NCBI GenBank assembly: GCA_022410635.1
Contig: JAJVDF010000971.1
Span: forward strand, 117,787 to 181,786
Length of the DNA: 64,000 nt
DNA from: Tretioscincus oriximinensis
Lineage: Eukaryota; Chordata; Lepidosauria; Squamata; Gymnophthalmidae
Direction: 5' to 3'
How positions within the stretch are numbered: position 1 is the stretch's first letter; each line of letters opens with the position of its first letter. The notes beneath the pieces are model-generated. The model was not told the origin of the DNA, did not search any database, and saw nothing but the letters and a program-made list of their open reading frames with translations. Positions 34,074-45,435 of the stretch are shown in pieces. A program made the position numbers and the translations under genes.

Positions 34074-34252
34074 AGATGCAACCTCATTATAATGAACACC
34101 AAAAGGTGAGATGAACTTGTTTGTTATAACAAAACCCATTGTAACCAACTTTACCCTTATGGGAGGTCCTTTGGGACCTTCAATTTTGTTTGTTACACCA
34201 TGAATGTTGTTTTATTGGGATTCTCTATAATGAGGTTTCATCTGTATAAAGC
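34074..34252. mobile_element. Inverted-repeat element with AACCTCATTATA ends
   Basis: CAGATGCAACCTCATTATAATG and, at the right, CTATAATGAGGTTTCATCTG inverted. Internal GTTATAACAAAACCC. Tc1/mariner-like by its ends; no frame. Confidence 0.6.
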
Positions 34253-34432
34253 TCTTATTCTAGAAAATATCCAGGAAAAGAAGTTAGTTATTCATATACT
34301 AGTACAGACCTTGGGGGTGGGTGGGAGTTTGCATTGGTGTATGATTGGCTGGATTTTATTCTAACATATCCTAGAAAAAGGTTCAATATAGAAAGAGCCA
34401 ACATTATGTTTAAGTAATTTAGGATCTTAATT

Positions 34433-34592
34433 AGGGTTCCCACATAAAATACTGAGATACAGCTTTGGATTTTTAATGGCTATAAAGACTTAGGTGCAGC
34501 TTCTAATACCTGCTGCGCCTGTGGGGGGAGGGGAAATCACTTTTTCTCTTTTGTTAAAGGGGCAAAGTTCCGTCCTTTTATATGGGAACCCT
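34433..34592. mobile_element. Inverted-repeat element, family E
   Basis: AGGGTTCCCACATAAAATAC ... TATGGGAACCCT, flanked by AATT on both sides. A further degenerate copy lies at 34746-34848. Confidence 0.55.
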
Positions 34593-35052
34593 AATTTTAG
34601 TCCCCTTGAGTGCTTAATCTTCATAACAAATATCAAATCATTTCACTAGATTTTAACCAGACATGTGGCTTTTTCCTTTTTAATATTAATTTTCAAAGTG
34701 ATTTATACTGTACTATACAGTATTTTGAGTCTTCAATCATTAATAAGGTTACCATAAAAAGTAGAAGCCATTTTTCAGCAGACATCTGTTAACTCATCCA
34801 TTTAAAGATGCAGCACTTTTGTCCTGCCTTTTTTCTGGTAACCCTAAATTTTAATCCAACTAAAATTTCAGACAGAGGCAACAAATCAGCAAAATGGCAA
34901 GATGCTTTCTTTTGGCATTCTCTGACTCCAGAACCACACCTAGATAATGTGGGAAAATGACTATTCATTTGCTACTGTGGGGTTTTTATTACATTCTAAA
35001 AGAATCTGTATTAAAATTTAGGTGTGTGAAGGGCCAAACATTCTTAGTAGCC

Positions 35053-35822
35053 ATGTCGCCACTTAGCCTTATTCTGGGTTTTACCTCTGTACAGAGTTTG
35101 GCCATTCGGGACTGCAATAGTATTTATTTATGTACTTACATTTATATTCTGCCCTGTAGCAAAGGTCTCAGGGCGGATCACAATAAAAAGATAAAACCAG
35201 ATTAAAATAGAACAGTGCTTTCAAGGAGCAGGGAATATTTGGCTCTCCAAAGACGAGGGTGACCAACTGCGCCTTTATCAGGCATGTATATGGCAGGCTC
35301 CTATTGCCATCTTAGCATGAAGATGGTAGGCTCCTATTATCATAGATTGGTGAGAGTTGGAAGGGACCCCAGGGTGATGGGGTCCAACCCCCTTGCTCAA
35401 TACAGGATTCACNACTAAACCATCCCTGACAGACGGCTGCCCAGCCATGGTTTGGAAACTTCCAACGAAGAACTCATGTCCTCCTGTGGCAATGTGTTCC
35501 ACAGGTTTATCACCCTGTCAGAAAGTTTTTTTTCTGTTATCTAATCTAAATCTATTCCTTGCAATTTCATCCCATTGTTTCTAGTCCTGCCCTGTGCCAA
35601 TGAAAACAATGCTGATCCCTCTGCTCTGTGGCAGCCCTTCTGATATTGGTAAGCAGCTATCAGGTCTCCCCCCAGGCTTCTCTTTTGTAGACTAAACATC
35701 CTGAAATCCTTTAACCGTTCCTCCCAGGACACAGTTTCCAGACCATTGAACGAAGTCTGACTAGAGAGGAATAATTCCTCCCACGATATAACCCAGAATA
35801 AGGTTCAGTGGAGGCAGGACCC
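35053..35822. mobile_element. Inverted-repeat element family A with nested SINE and CR1
   Basis: Left end GCCACTTAGCCTTATTCTGGG and right end CCCAGAATAAGGTTCAGTGG are inverted. Between them sit a SINE piece (35120-35200) and a minus CR1 (35338-35760), so the element is older than both. Confidence 0.6.
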
Positions 35823-36009
35823 TTGTGACACTTACTACCGCAGCTAACTTGTGGGTTAGTATTGTTTCCATAATAAATACTGGGATATAAAAGGCATTAC
35901 ACATCCGGTTTACATCCCGGGCCGTCTGGGGGCAGGCTGGTACCCAAAGTTAAGAGTCTCTTACAACTCTGTGGGGCATATTGTGGATTTTCTAACTTCT
36001 GGTTTTTTA

Positions 36010-36330
36010 ACACATTGCCATTCAGATGTAACACCAGCTTCATGAAACTGGCGCTTCGAGGGACGTTAACGGCCGTTGGAGGAGAGCACGAACCGTGCCA
36101 GGTCAGCCAGGCCCCAGGGCTGCAAGCGGCAGCAGCGCGGAACTTCCTCTGCTGGTGACGCGAGGCGGGAGGAAGAAAAAGACTGAGGAGGCCGATTATA
36201 TATGCTGCGTCCGCCCACACAACNTTCGATTGCGTCGGGCTTCTATGGGCAAAGGACGCATGCGGAGAATCTCCTATTACGCCAATCCTGAAAGACCTGA
36301 GGCGCAGCTGCAGTGATGACCGGGTTAAAA
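36010..36330. promoter_or_regulatory. GC/CpG-rich unique segment, possible GPANK1 leader or promoter
   Basis: A local CpG-rich stretch (GGACGTTAACGGCCGTTGG, GTGACGCGAGGCGGG, GCGTCCGCCC) between AT-rich repeats, about 5 kb upstream of the GPANK1 coding start and on its side of CSNK2B. GPANK1 has a splice acceptor before its ATG, so it needs an upstream leader exon. This is the most promoter-like sequence between 32 and 41 kb. Inference only. Confidence 0.3.
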
Positions 36331-36389
36331 AGGAGGGAAATAATAGTAGGATAATAGTAGGATACTATTACGCATGCGTGATGTGTCAC

Positions 36390-36500
36390 AATTCCCACAT
36401 TATATATATATATATATACATTAACATACATATGTACATTATATATGTATATACATTAATATACATATTAATTAATATATATAATATAATTAATCGATTA
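36390..36500 (+). repeat. AT-rich simple repeat
   Basis: TATATATATATATATA and ATTAATATA-type runs. Confidence 0.85.
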
Positions 36501-36589
36501 ATATTAATGTNTATATTAAAAATTAATAATTACTCTCCCTTTCCTTCTTTCCTTCATTTTTATTATCTCTGCTTAAATAATAATAAAAA

Positions 36590-36815
36590 ACGCAGGCACG
36601 AATGGCTCAGTCGCTAAGGAGACGGTCTTCCATCTGGGAGATGGGGTTTCGAAGCCCTGTGTCGGATGTGGGGAAGGGTGGGGGCCTTCCACTACAACTC
36701 AGCTATTCGAAAGAGATGCAAATTCGTAATTTGCATATCAATTAGATAAATGTATACCATCATTCACTTGATGGGGAAGACAGATAGGTATAAAAACTCG
36801 ATTCTTGTTTGAGTC
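36590..36815 (+). mobile_element. Sauria-type tRNA-derived SINE, plus strand, well preserved
   Basis: Head AATGGCTCAGTCGCTAAGGA (A box) and GGGTTTCGAAGCCC (B box), body CAGCTATTCGAAAG, end GGTATAAAAACTCGATTCTTG. This family is characteristic of squamates. Confidence 0.85.
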
Positions 36816-37507
36816 CACGCAATTGCGCATGCGCCGAATTAATTAATCTCTTCACAAGTCTCTCGCTCTCTCTCTCGCACATACATACAGTATATATTGA
36901 ACCTTCGTTGTTCGTAGGCTTCTCATTGCGCAAGATTATTCTAAGCACAGAAGTGGTTCCCTTCGCTCTTCCTCACACGCAGGCTGCTGCATATCCTCTC
37001 GCAAGGAGAGTCTTTCGTATGAGAGTCACCTCTACATTTTCATTTATCTGAGTAGAAGCAGTTGCTTAATGCGCACATGCGCACTTGTTCTTAAGGCAGC
37101 CGCCGCACAGGAGGATCTGGGGCAGACTGGGTCGGTCCTGTGGCGCTTGGTAGGTGGGCGGCGAGCTGGGACAAGGGGGGCTGGACTTGACTTCTGCTTA
37201 TGAAGCCCAGAAGCAATGGATGGGGCGAGAGGGATGGGGCTGCAGCTTTAACAGGTGTGTGTAAAAGAAGAAATCTTAGTAGGTGCGGCAACGTCTGCTG
37301 AAATTTCCTCTGCCCCACACCCTTTAAAGCCCACGACGATCCTGGGTTTTTATGTTAGGTTAGAAGGGCGGGCTGTGTGGCCTGGTTGGCTCTATCTCTG
37401 AATAGGCGCCTGCATCTACATGCTTGTGTNGACTATGGCAGGCGCCGAATGTGGAGGGCCAAGTTATGTCCAGAGATACAGCCCATAATAAGGCTCAGTG
37501 GGGACAG

Positions 37508-38360
37508 GGCTCAGATGTAAACAATAGCTAACCGCCAGCTTCCTGTTTCTCTACTTCCTGCCATAATTTCTGTTTTACGATCCATAAGAACATAAGAAGA
37601 GCCATCCTGGATCAGGCCACAGCCCATCAAGTCCAGCATTCTGNGTCACACAGAGGCCCACCAGATGCACCTGGGCAGTCCGAACAGAGGNAAGCAAAAT
37701 ATGCTCCTGTTCATGACTCCCTGCAAATGGTATNTCAGGAGTCCTGCCTGTTGCTCCATNCCNGANGCAACATCCAGANATCCATCCTAGTATCCATTTA
37801 TACCTTTGGTGTCCATAAACCTGTCTAGTCCTGTCTTGAAACTATCCAAGCTGTTAGCTANCACTACCTCTTCAGGAAGTAAATCCCACAGGCCGATGTC
37901 CCTCTGGGTGAAAAAATACTTTCCTTTGTCTGTTCTCACTTTTCTACCCAACAGTTTTAAGGAGTGCCCTCTGGTCCTTGTGTTGTGTGATAGAGAAAAC
38001 ATTTTTTCTCTATTCACCCTGTCGATCCCATGCATGATTTTGTACACTTCAATCAGATCACCCCTCAGTCGTCTCCTTTCAAGGCTGAAGAGGCCCAAAC
38101 GTTGCAGCCTTGATTCGAAGTTTTGTTTCTGCCTGCTTTTTTTACACTACTATGTCACAATAAGTGCTTATTATAAANGCTCCAGGAAGCTGGCAGTAGC
38201 ATTAATAGCAACCCAAATGTGAAAAAAATGAAACAGTTGTTGTGCTGGTGGCNGAGCCTGCTGGGAGGTGTAGTCCGAGCAATGGGCAGCCTCGTCTCCC
38301 CAGCCTGTGTAGGGGTCCTGCCCTGTAGACCACAGCTCCCAGCCTTGCTAGCAGCTAGTG
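37508..38360 (+). repeat. Dispersed repeat family B split by a CR1
   Basis: Family B parts at 37508-37580 and 38112-38360 flank a minus CR1 (37582-38112). A family A right end abuts at 37470-37507. Confidence 0.6.
37582..38112 (-). mobile_element. CR1 LINE, C-terminal coding part
   Basis: Minus-strand frame of about 100 codons: [57 protein letters not shown]. The longest clean CR1 3' end in the window. Confidence 0.85.
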
Positions 38361-38494
38361 CAGAGGTTCCCAAATCCAAATGGGTTTTCTGTGGGGTCAC
38401 TGAGCTCTGATTAGCTATGAAAATTGTATCCTGCACGTGTGCAGTATGCAAAATTAATGGACTGGGATCATGGGTCTGCATATGCGTCTGCATG

Positions 38495-39231
38495 CAGGGT
38501 GGATTTGATTTAAATCTTAACTGATTGAAATCACGATTTAAACCACGATTTAAATCACTAGTCAGTAAGGCTTGATTTAAATCAGTGATTTAAATCAAAG
38601 TTTCTACCTAAACTAGTTCTTGCTATTTTAACATGCAAGTAGATGAAGATTTTTAGAATCGCAAAGTTTCACTTTCATTTTNTTGTCTGCTTGCCCTTCC
38701 TCCTCCTCACACTTAGATTCACATTCTTCTTGTGTTGTGCAGATCTATTCCACTCCAAACAATCAGAAGCATATTGTCTAACTTCTTGGACTTGGCACTG
38801 AAGGGGTTGATTCTGTATTCATAGGTTTGTAGAACAATAGGATTAAGGTCTTTTTCTCAACTCTGTTCATGTTGTAACATTTTTGCTCTGAAGAAGAGGC
38901 TGGGACCTCTGCGGAGTCAANTTCAGTTTTGAGAACTGCGTAAGTAAAGGGAGCGTCTGTGATAATATAGGAGAGAAACTGNCCACTAATCCTACAGAAA
39001 CCTCTGGAAGAGCATGGCATTGTGAATGTTACACATATACAGNCTTTATTCTACTGAGTTAAACAACTCAGCTTTATCTCATGATGGAAGAACCTTTGGA
39101 TGGTAAAATATTTTCCTCAAAAAGCAGGTTATTGAAAAAAACCTGATTTAAATAAAAAAAATCTGATTTAAATAAAAAAATCCGATTTTTTTGATTTTTT
39201 TTTAAAAAAACATTGATTTTTATCCACCCTG
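38495..39231. mobile_element. 737-bp inverted-repeat DNA transposon with TTTAAATC-rich ends
   Basis: Ends CAGGGTGGATTTGATTTAAA and TTGATTTTTATCCACCCTG are inverted; TGCATG flanks both (38489-38494, 39232-39237). ATTTAAATC repeats cluster near both ends. No intact transposase. Confidence 0.75.
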
Positions 39232-39607
39232 TGCATGGGTCTAGGGAATGTGGGAGGTACACAAAACTAACGTATCTAGGTCAGTGGGCTGCATATGCAC
39301 AGTATCGGTGTCATGGAGTCAAGAAAAAGCTTGGAAACCACTGACATAGAGGGTCATAGATTTCTGACTGAACAGTCCACCCACGACCAGTTTGTTTTCA
39401 TCAGGGTCGGATTTATAGTAAGCTGTATTTTGCCCATAGGTTGTAATTTACTTACTTACTTATTTATTTATTTTACTCTCACTCTCCCCTCAGCTACTTT
39501 GGGCTTTATAATAATAAAAGCAATAAAAATATTAATATCTTCCTAGTACTACCGGTGTCTATATTTTGCCTAAATACAGCTCTGGTTTTCATTATGACTC
39601 GAGAAGT

Positions 39608-39692
39608 CGTAGAATCATAGAGTTGGAAGGGACCTCCAGGGCCATCGAGTTCAACCCCCTGCTCAATGTAGGATTCATTAAACTATCCCAGA
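39608..39692 (-). mobile_element. CR1 3' end fragment (second CR1 subfamily)
   Basis: AGAATCATAGAGTTGGAAGG ... TCAACCCCCTGCTC. The same subfamily is at 35338-35760 and 48905-49195. Confidence 0.75.
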
Positions 39693-39764
39693 CTGTCCAT
39701 TTTGCATTCTTGCGTAACCCTAAAATTTACCTTGAAATAATTCATATTTTAATGTGTGTTTTAT

Positions 39765-40035
39765 GTCATGAATGGCGCAGTAGTTAAGAGATGCCAGTCT
39801 TTCAACTGAGAGATCCGTTCTTGAAGCCCTATGTCAGCTTNGGAGAAGGTGGGCCTCAGCTTTAGCCAACTCAGCTTTTTGAAAGAAAGTAGATTTGCAA
39901 TTTACATCTCAAGTAGATTTATGAGTACCGCTACTAATCTGGTGGGAAAGATAGAAGCCTTCAGGCAACAATTAATCTTGTAAGTTTATCTGAGTGAGAA
40001 GGGCAGAGTATAAAAACCAGATTCTTATTATTATT
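39765..40035 (+). mobile_element. Sauria-type tRNA-derived SINE
   Basis: AATGGCGCAGTAGTTAAGAGA ... AGAGTATAAAAACCAGATTC. Confidence 0.75.
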
Positions 40036-40039
40036 GTTT

Positions 40040-40975
40040 TAATTATTGTGACCCATCATGGGACCTTTGGGTGAAAGGCAGAAGATAAATTATCTATGAA
40101 ATAAATAAATGAATAAGTTGGAATTAAAAATCACTATAAGTTGTCATTTACAAAACAAAAACAAAATCCCCCACAAAGTTGCATTTTGAATGTTCTGATT
40201 ATCCTATTGGAGTTTGTATCTTGGAAGGAACTCTAACATGAATTCAGAGACTTCCGCTGTAGTCCCCAAACCTCATTATTGTTTTCCAATAAAATCATGG
40301 CAGTCACTCTTCTATGACTATTGTAAAGAAAGGATCTTGGGTTTTTTGTTTAAAATACTTTCTTTACTATCATAGCACATTACAATTATACTGCATTTAT
40401 ATTTTCCATGTTCCAAATGATCCCCCCCTTTTTTCTTCTCTCTCTCCTTCCATTCCATCTTCTCCTCTAATACATTATTCCCTTTAAATGGCATTTGGAG
40501 TTTACATCTAGAATATCAATCTCAAGTTCAGTTTCATCAAGTCACTCCCTCATCTGGTCCCTATATCATCTTTAATCCACAACCATTTCTGTTTACATTC
40601 CCTTATTTTCCCCTCACTTTGTGAATTATTGATTCTACAGTTAGAAATTTCAATTGAAATCACATTCCAGGACATTCTGTCTCAGACCTCAGGACTACAG
40701 TTCTTGAACAAAGAAAGTACAAAGGAAGATTTGAAAGAGAAGCAGCAGAACTTGAAGACATTCATAAGTTCCAGGACTTAAAGATAATGGTTTCCTGGCC
40801 AATTATACATTTTATGACACCTTGTTGCCCCAGGGACTTTTTCACATGAGAGGATTAGTTTCTGCTATTTACCTGTTTTTCTAAACCTGGAGTTCATACC
40901 CCAAAACACTTGCATATGCTTTGTCATCTCCCATACACATTTTCCTATAAATACCTGACCCTGACATTAGTCCCT
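40040..40975. other. Unassigned, pyrimidine-rich stretch
   Basis: T/C-rich sequence with no gene found. Parts resemble 46510-46700 and 8490-8580 and may be L1-derived. Low certainty. Confidence 0.3.
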
Positions 40976-41102
40976 CAGCACCTGAAGAAATAGACATGTC
41001 TACGAAAGCTTATGCCAACCACTTTTCTCCTGTTAGTCTCAAAGTGCTACTGCCCCCTTTGCTGGATTTTCTACTGGACTATCATGACTATTTCTCTGAA
41101 AT
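40975..41102 (+). repeat. Hammerhead-like repeat family D, single plus arm
   Basis: CTGAAGA (40982-40988), hairpin TAGAC-AT-GTCTA, GAAA (41004-41007), GCTTATGCC, then TTTTCTCCTGTTAGTCTC. It lies 170 bases before the GPANK1 coding exon. Confidence 0.65.
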
Positions 41103-41323
41103 TGATTATGTACATTCATACACTTTCTATATTGTCTGTAATTCATTATCTTTCCACCTGTTTATCACGTCTGACCACATCCCTTATATTTACAGGCATA
41201 ATGTTATCTAAGTCTCCATGCACTGTTAGAATTTTGGTTTGTCACACAAATTCTGTCTCTTTAACAGGCTCTGAGCTCACGATTAGAGTTGCAGGTTTGT
41301 AGCTGGGATCCGTCTACTTCAGC

Positions 41324-41913
41324 ATGAACCATGGAGTGCAACTAATTGCCTTCACACGGGCCCAGGAGGAATCGGATCTCTGGAGAGATGGACATGTACA
41401 GCAAAAACGCCACACAAGTTCCCATTTTGCAGGCCAGGAGGAAGGAGACAAAGATGGCGAGGCAGCCCGCAGTTTCTATGAGAGCCTATTGCTTTCAGAT
41501 GACTCTCGGGGTTCATCAAAGAGGAGGCGAAGGACTCCCTGTGTACAGACCCAACCGCCCAGAGATGCTCTTCCTGTCCAGACATACTCAGGACAGACAG
41601 ACAATCGCAAAGGAAATCGGCTCTTGAAAGCTGCCCAAGATGGTGACCTGAAATCCCTGAAGACCTTGGTGGAGAAAGAGGGATGTGACGTGAACTATAA
41701 AGACGATTTTTATTGGACGGCTATTATGTGTGCAGCGTATGCCGGGCAGGGGGAATGTGTGGAGTATCTCCTGGGCTGCGGTGCAGCCTGGGTGGGGGTT
41801 TGTGAGACCCAAGGGCGGGATGCTGTGGATTTGGCCNAAGAGGCAGGATACCAGGAGGTTGTGAACATCCTGCGGGAAAGTGAGAGGCCCCATATAAAGG
41901 AAGAAATCTTAAG
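41324..41913 (+). CDS. GPANK1: GPANK1 coding exon 1: N-terminus and ankyrin repeats
   Basis: 196 codons plus two bases, ending AAG/GTGAGT. The likely exon start is 41268, after acceptor TCTCTTTAACAG, leaving a 56-nt 5' UTR portion. This ATG is chosen because it gives the full N-terminus and no upstream in-frame ATG lies in the exon. Confidence 0.93.
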
Positions 41914-43341
41914 GTGAGTGTGGACATATGTTTCGATCAATTGTATAGGTTGGCGGTGCTTTGGCCATTTTGGCCTTGGTTTTGCATATTGTGGTGTTAT
42001 GTGCAGGCTTTGGGTAAAGCAAATCACACTGTTTCCATCTTGGATTTCGCCTTGTAAAACGTGCTGCTGCTTTGTGCAGGCATAAGCATTTTCAAGGACA
42101 TACACTGTTGTCACAGCAGTCGATAACAGAGTGTATGTCTAGTCACTTAAAATAGTGGTGGTGTGGGTGTCTGACTTTAGAGACAATTAGATAATTGCAA
42201 TGGAAGCAGAGTATTTGCCCTTCCTGTTATCTCTGTGTAAATTTGTTATGAGCATCCTTTGCTTAGTCTTTACTTTCTTTTCATAAAGTAGATTTGATGA
42301 AGTAGGGGTAGTCAAAGTTTTTCTGAGAGACCTGGCTCCCCCTTAGCATCTGAAAGACTCNGATGAAGTTGTTTTCATGTGCTACAGGTGGGTAATTTCG
42401 AAGAGGAAAAGTCATAGAGCTGATTGCTTTTGTTTTATTATGCTGCCTGATTCCTTAAACCTAGGGCAGAGATGGTGGCCCTCTAGAACTTTTCTGAACC
42501 ACAAATCCCAACATTCCATTCGTCGTCCAGCACTGACACTCTGCAAGCAGCAAATGGATTATTGAAGATCCTACCAACCCGTAGGAGACCCTTGTGTGGA
42601 AGTGGCCTTATTTTGAGTCATAACTTTATGGTTATCTCTGTAGTCGTGCAGAACTTGCTGGACCAAAAGAGAGCTTTCTCTTAGCTTAGGATCTTTCTCT
42701 ATTAGAGGGTTCCTAAAACAAGAGTTTAGTACACTACCATTTCCCTGCACATTCTTTTTTTTTTTTGCTAAATAGGGGAATTGGTGAGCCTGTGAAGGGC
42801 TCTTTCTCTGAGTATGTGGAGGGNGGAATGTTGGATGGGTTGAGGCTCTGCCCATGCTAAATTGCCCTTGCTTTTCAGTTTACAGGTGGCACCTGAGAGG
42901 AATTATTGTGCTGTGTGCCAGACATACTACAGTGAAGATACGGTGGTTCTCCATGAGCGCTCGACGGCACATCTTTTCAATCGGCGGGACCCTCTTCCAC
43001 CCACTCGTTACCATATCTCTGAGAACAACATAGGCTACCAGCTGATGGTCAAGGGAGGCTGGGACCGGGAGGCTGGCTTGGGGCCTGAGGGCACTGGCCG
43101 GAGGTTTCCTATCCAGACTGTCCTCAAGCGAGACCAGAAGGGACTGGGCTTCTGCAGCAACCTCAAGCCAAAGGTGACCCACTTTGATGCCAACGACTCC
43201 AGTGCTGTGGCACAGCCTGTTGGTCAGCGCTCTAGGATAGAGCGGGCAGCCACAGTGGGGAGGCGCGAGGCCCGGCGAAAAGAGGCCAAGGCGAAGGCCT
43301 GGGAGCGCAATCTCCGAACTTATATGAACCTTGACCTTTGA
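41324..43341 (+). CDS. GPANK1: G-patch domain and ankyrin repeat-containing protein 1
   Basis: Two coding exons (41324-41913 and 42879-43341) join through a split AG/T Ser codon to about 350 aa, close to the human length. Order of domains: a basic, acidic-mixed N-terminus (SSKRRRRTP); ankyrin repeats at about residues 98-185 (LLKAAQDGDLKSLKTLVEKE, then AAYAGQGECVEYLL); a C207/C210/H222/H228 zinc-finger-like motif; and a G-patch at about 244-290 (NNIGYQLMVKGGWDREAGLG). G-patch proteins commonly act in RNA metabolism through DEAH helicases; the specific role of GPANK1 is poorly known. It lies head to head with CSNK2B, as in mammals. One ambiguous codon (about residue 173) comes from an N. Confidence 0.95.
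42879..43341 (+). CDS. GPANK1: GPANK1 coding exon 2: zinc-finger-like motif and G-patch
   Basis: 463 nt after acceptor TTGCTTTTCAG. It encodes YCAVCQTYYSEDTVVLHERS, the G-patch, and a basic tail (GRREARRKEAKAKAWERNL) with stop TGA. GC content is clearly higher than the flanking repeats. Confidence 0.94.
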
Positions 43342-44082
43342 ACTCTCGCTTGAAAAAGGATAAGAGAATTCCTTGTGAGTGCCTTCATGAAACGAGATGG
43401 AAAGGCAAGAGGATTCCAAAGGCAAAACTACTTAGTTCTAGAGTTCGGGGACTAGAGCTAAATCCATTCTTGTGCGTCAAGTGCTTTAAAAAGGAACACT
43501 AAAGAGGCTCAGATAAATGGGAAGGGAAACTGGTTTTTGTTTTTGTCTTTAACACTTACCTCACTCCCAGATTAAGCCTCCCAGATGACATGGTATTTTG
43601 ACAATGTGTCCTTTTCAGCTCTTTTATACTTCAGTTCCCATCAGCCCACCTTGATGGAGCCAGGAATTGGCTGACCAATAAGAGCAAAGCAGTCATTCAG
43701 AACTTGAAACTTGCATCCTGTAATCAGGACTGCTGGTATGCTGTGGGATGCTGCTTCTATTCCTAACCTTTAAAGGCGTATGGATGTGACTGTGGTATGA
43801 TCTAGTGCGTTGCCTTCGATGCAGAGAGCCTGGGCCTTTTGCTAGTTAGGATCAGTGGACCAGGCTAGTTCCAGACCCAACAACAGAGAAAAGGCCAGAG
43901 ATGCCTCGATAAGAAACTTTTGTGGCATGAATAGAATGTAAGGGTTACATGCAACGAACATACAATAATTCATTTCAGACCTGTTATTAGCCTGGTATCA
44001 TTTAAACAAACAGATGATCTGTTTAGTCTGTACACTTCTCTGAACATGTTGTTCTGTTGTCAAACAATGTCGTTTTGCTGCC

Positions 44083-44088
44083 AATAAA
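44083..44088 (+). terminator. Likely GPANK1 polyadenylation signal AATAAA
   Basis: AATAAA in a repeat-free stretch about 740 bases after the GPANK1 stop. It is the first good signal downstream. Confidence 0.5.
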
Positions 44089-44309
44089 AGTTTGGAACAA
44101 TGAAAATAGAAATTCTGCCCCTCAATATGCTGAGTTTCATCCACAGTTTGCCTGGCTCCTCTTAAACTGGAGAATTAATTCTTATCACCTCCGTAAGGCA
44201 CAGAGGAAGGTCAATGGTTCTGCAGATCTGGCCTCTTTGAAGAAGTTGTACAGTCATTTAGTGATATCTAGTTCTTCAGGAGGAGGAAGAGGAAGAGGAA
44301 GAAGAGGAA

Positions 44310-44610
44310 TAGTAATAATTAACCTGGTTTATATAACCTGCCTTCCCACCCGAAGGGACACAGAGTTGCTTACAAAGTTAATTTTCACCTGAATGTGTAC
44401 ATCTATCTTCCCCACCAGATTAGTGGTGGTATTTATTAATCTACTTGAAACNTANATTGAAAATCTACTTTCTTTCAGACAGCTGAATTGGCGGAAGCTG
44501 AGGCCAGTAGTGGGTGCTTGCCCTTCTCCATGGCCAACACAGGGCTTTGAGAACGGATCTCTCAGTTGAAAGACTGACTCTTAGCTCCTGCGCCATTTGT
44601 GCCAAGGTTT
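44310..44610 (-). mobile_element. Sauria-type tRNA-derived SINE
   Basis: (GGA)n tail at 44279-44310, CCCGAAGGGACACAG body, head near 44550-44600. Confidence 0.75.
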
Positions 44611-44619
44611 GCATATGCT

Positions 44620-45060
44620 CCTGTATTTTATTTCTATGACACTATGTATCTATCTCGTCCTCTGCTGTCTTTCGCTTTCAATACTTCCCAACATCAGAGT
44701 TTTGCCTTCTTACTATGTGACTAAAATATTGAGTTTCAGCTTTAGTATTTATTCTTCCAGAGAGCTGTGAAGATTGATTTTCTCTGATATTGACTGCTTT
44801 TATCTTTCATTCAAGAAACTTTTTTTTNAAAAAAACTCCTTCCAGCACCACAATTCCAGTGTCCATTTTTTGTTGTTCACCTTCTTTATGGTCCGACTCT
44901 CATAACCATACATTATTACTGAAAAAAACCCATAGTTTTAACTATATGGGCCTTTTAGACAAGGCGATGTCTCTGCTTTTTAATATNCTGTCTAGCTTTG
45001 CNACAGGTTTACTCCCACCCACCACTCCCCCGCAGTGTTCTTTAAGCCTACGAAAATAAA
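44620..45060 (-). mobile_element. Bov-B LINE fragment
   Basis: Minus-strand copy of the Bov-B 3' region as I remember it: GTGACTAAAATATTGAGTTT, TATGGTCCGACTCTCATAAC, ATGTCTCTGCTTTTTAATAT. Bov-B is abundant in squamates and known for horizontal transfer. A second relic lies at 51960-52330. Confidence 0.7.
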
Positions 45061-45304
45061 AANCTGACTTGGCCTCCATTTCTCCTTCCTCTGTTTGTTG
45101 TACTCTTGTAAGAAGAATCGTAAGTAATAAAAGTTAAAGGTTCTGAGGTATATCGACCAGTGACAGATCTCAGAACTTTGTCAGCACTCCAGAAACCAGA
45201 ATCCTTGGTTAGAAACTGGCTAAAAAGAGGGAAGTAAAGCATGGACAGTTCTCTGGGTGAAAAGATGTGAGACGTGGAATATATCAGGTTTCAGTACTGG
45301 GACA

Positions 45305-45435
45305 AATACTGGGAGGTAAAGGAAGGAATTGATGGAAGGGAAGGAAAGGAAGGAAGGAAGATAAAGAAGGAAAAATAAAGAAGGGAAGGAAGCAGGAACA
45401 AAAGAAAGCAGGAATGAAAGAAAGATGCAGCAAGT
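45305..45435 (+). repeat. Purine-rich GGAA/GAAA simple repeat
   Basis: GGAAGGGAAGGAAAGGAAGG and similar. It follows the same unnamed repeat as the tract at 13475. Confidence 0.8.

Noticed and set aside
36590..36680. tRNA gene
   Set aside because: A and B boxes are present, but the flanks and tail match the Sauria SINE and many copies exist.
42880..43425. 181-codon minus-strand frame
   Set aside because: It is the antisense shadow of the GPANK1 second exon.
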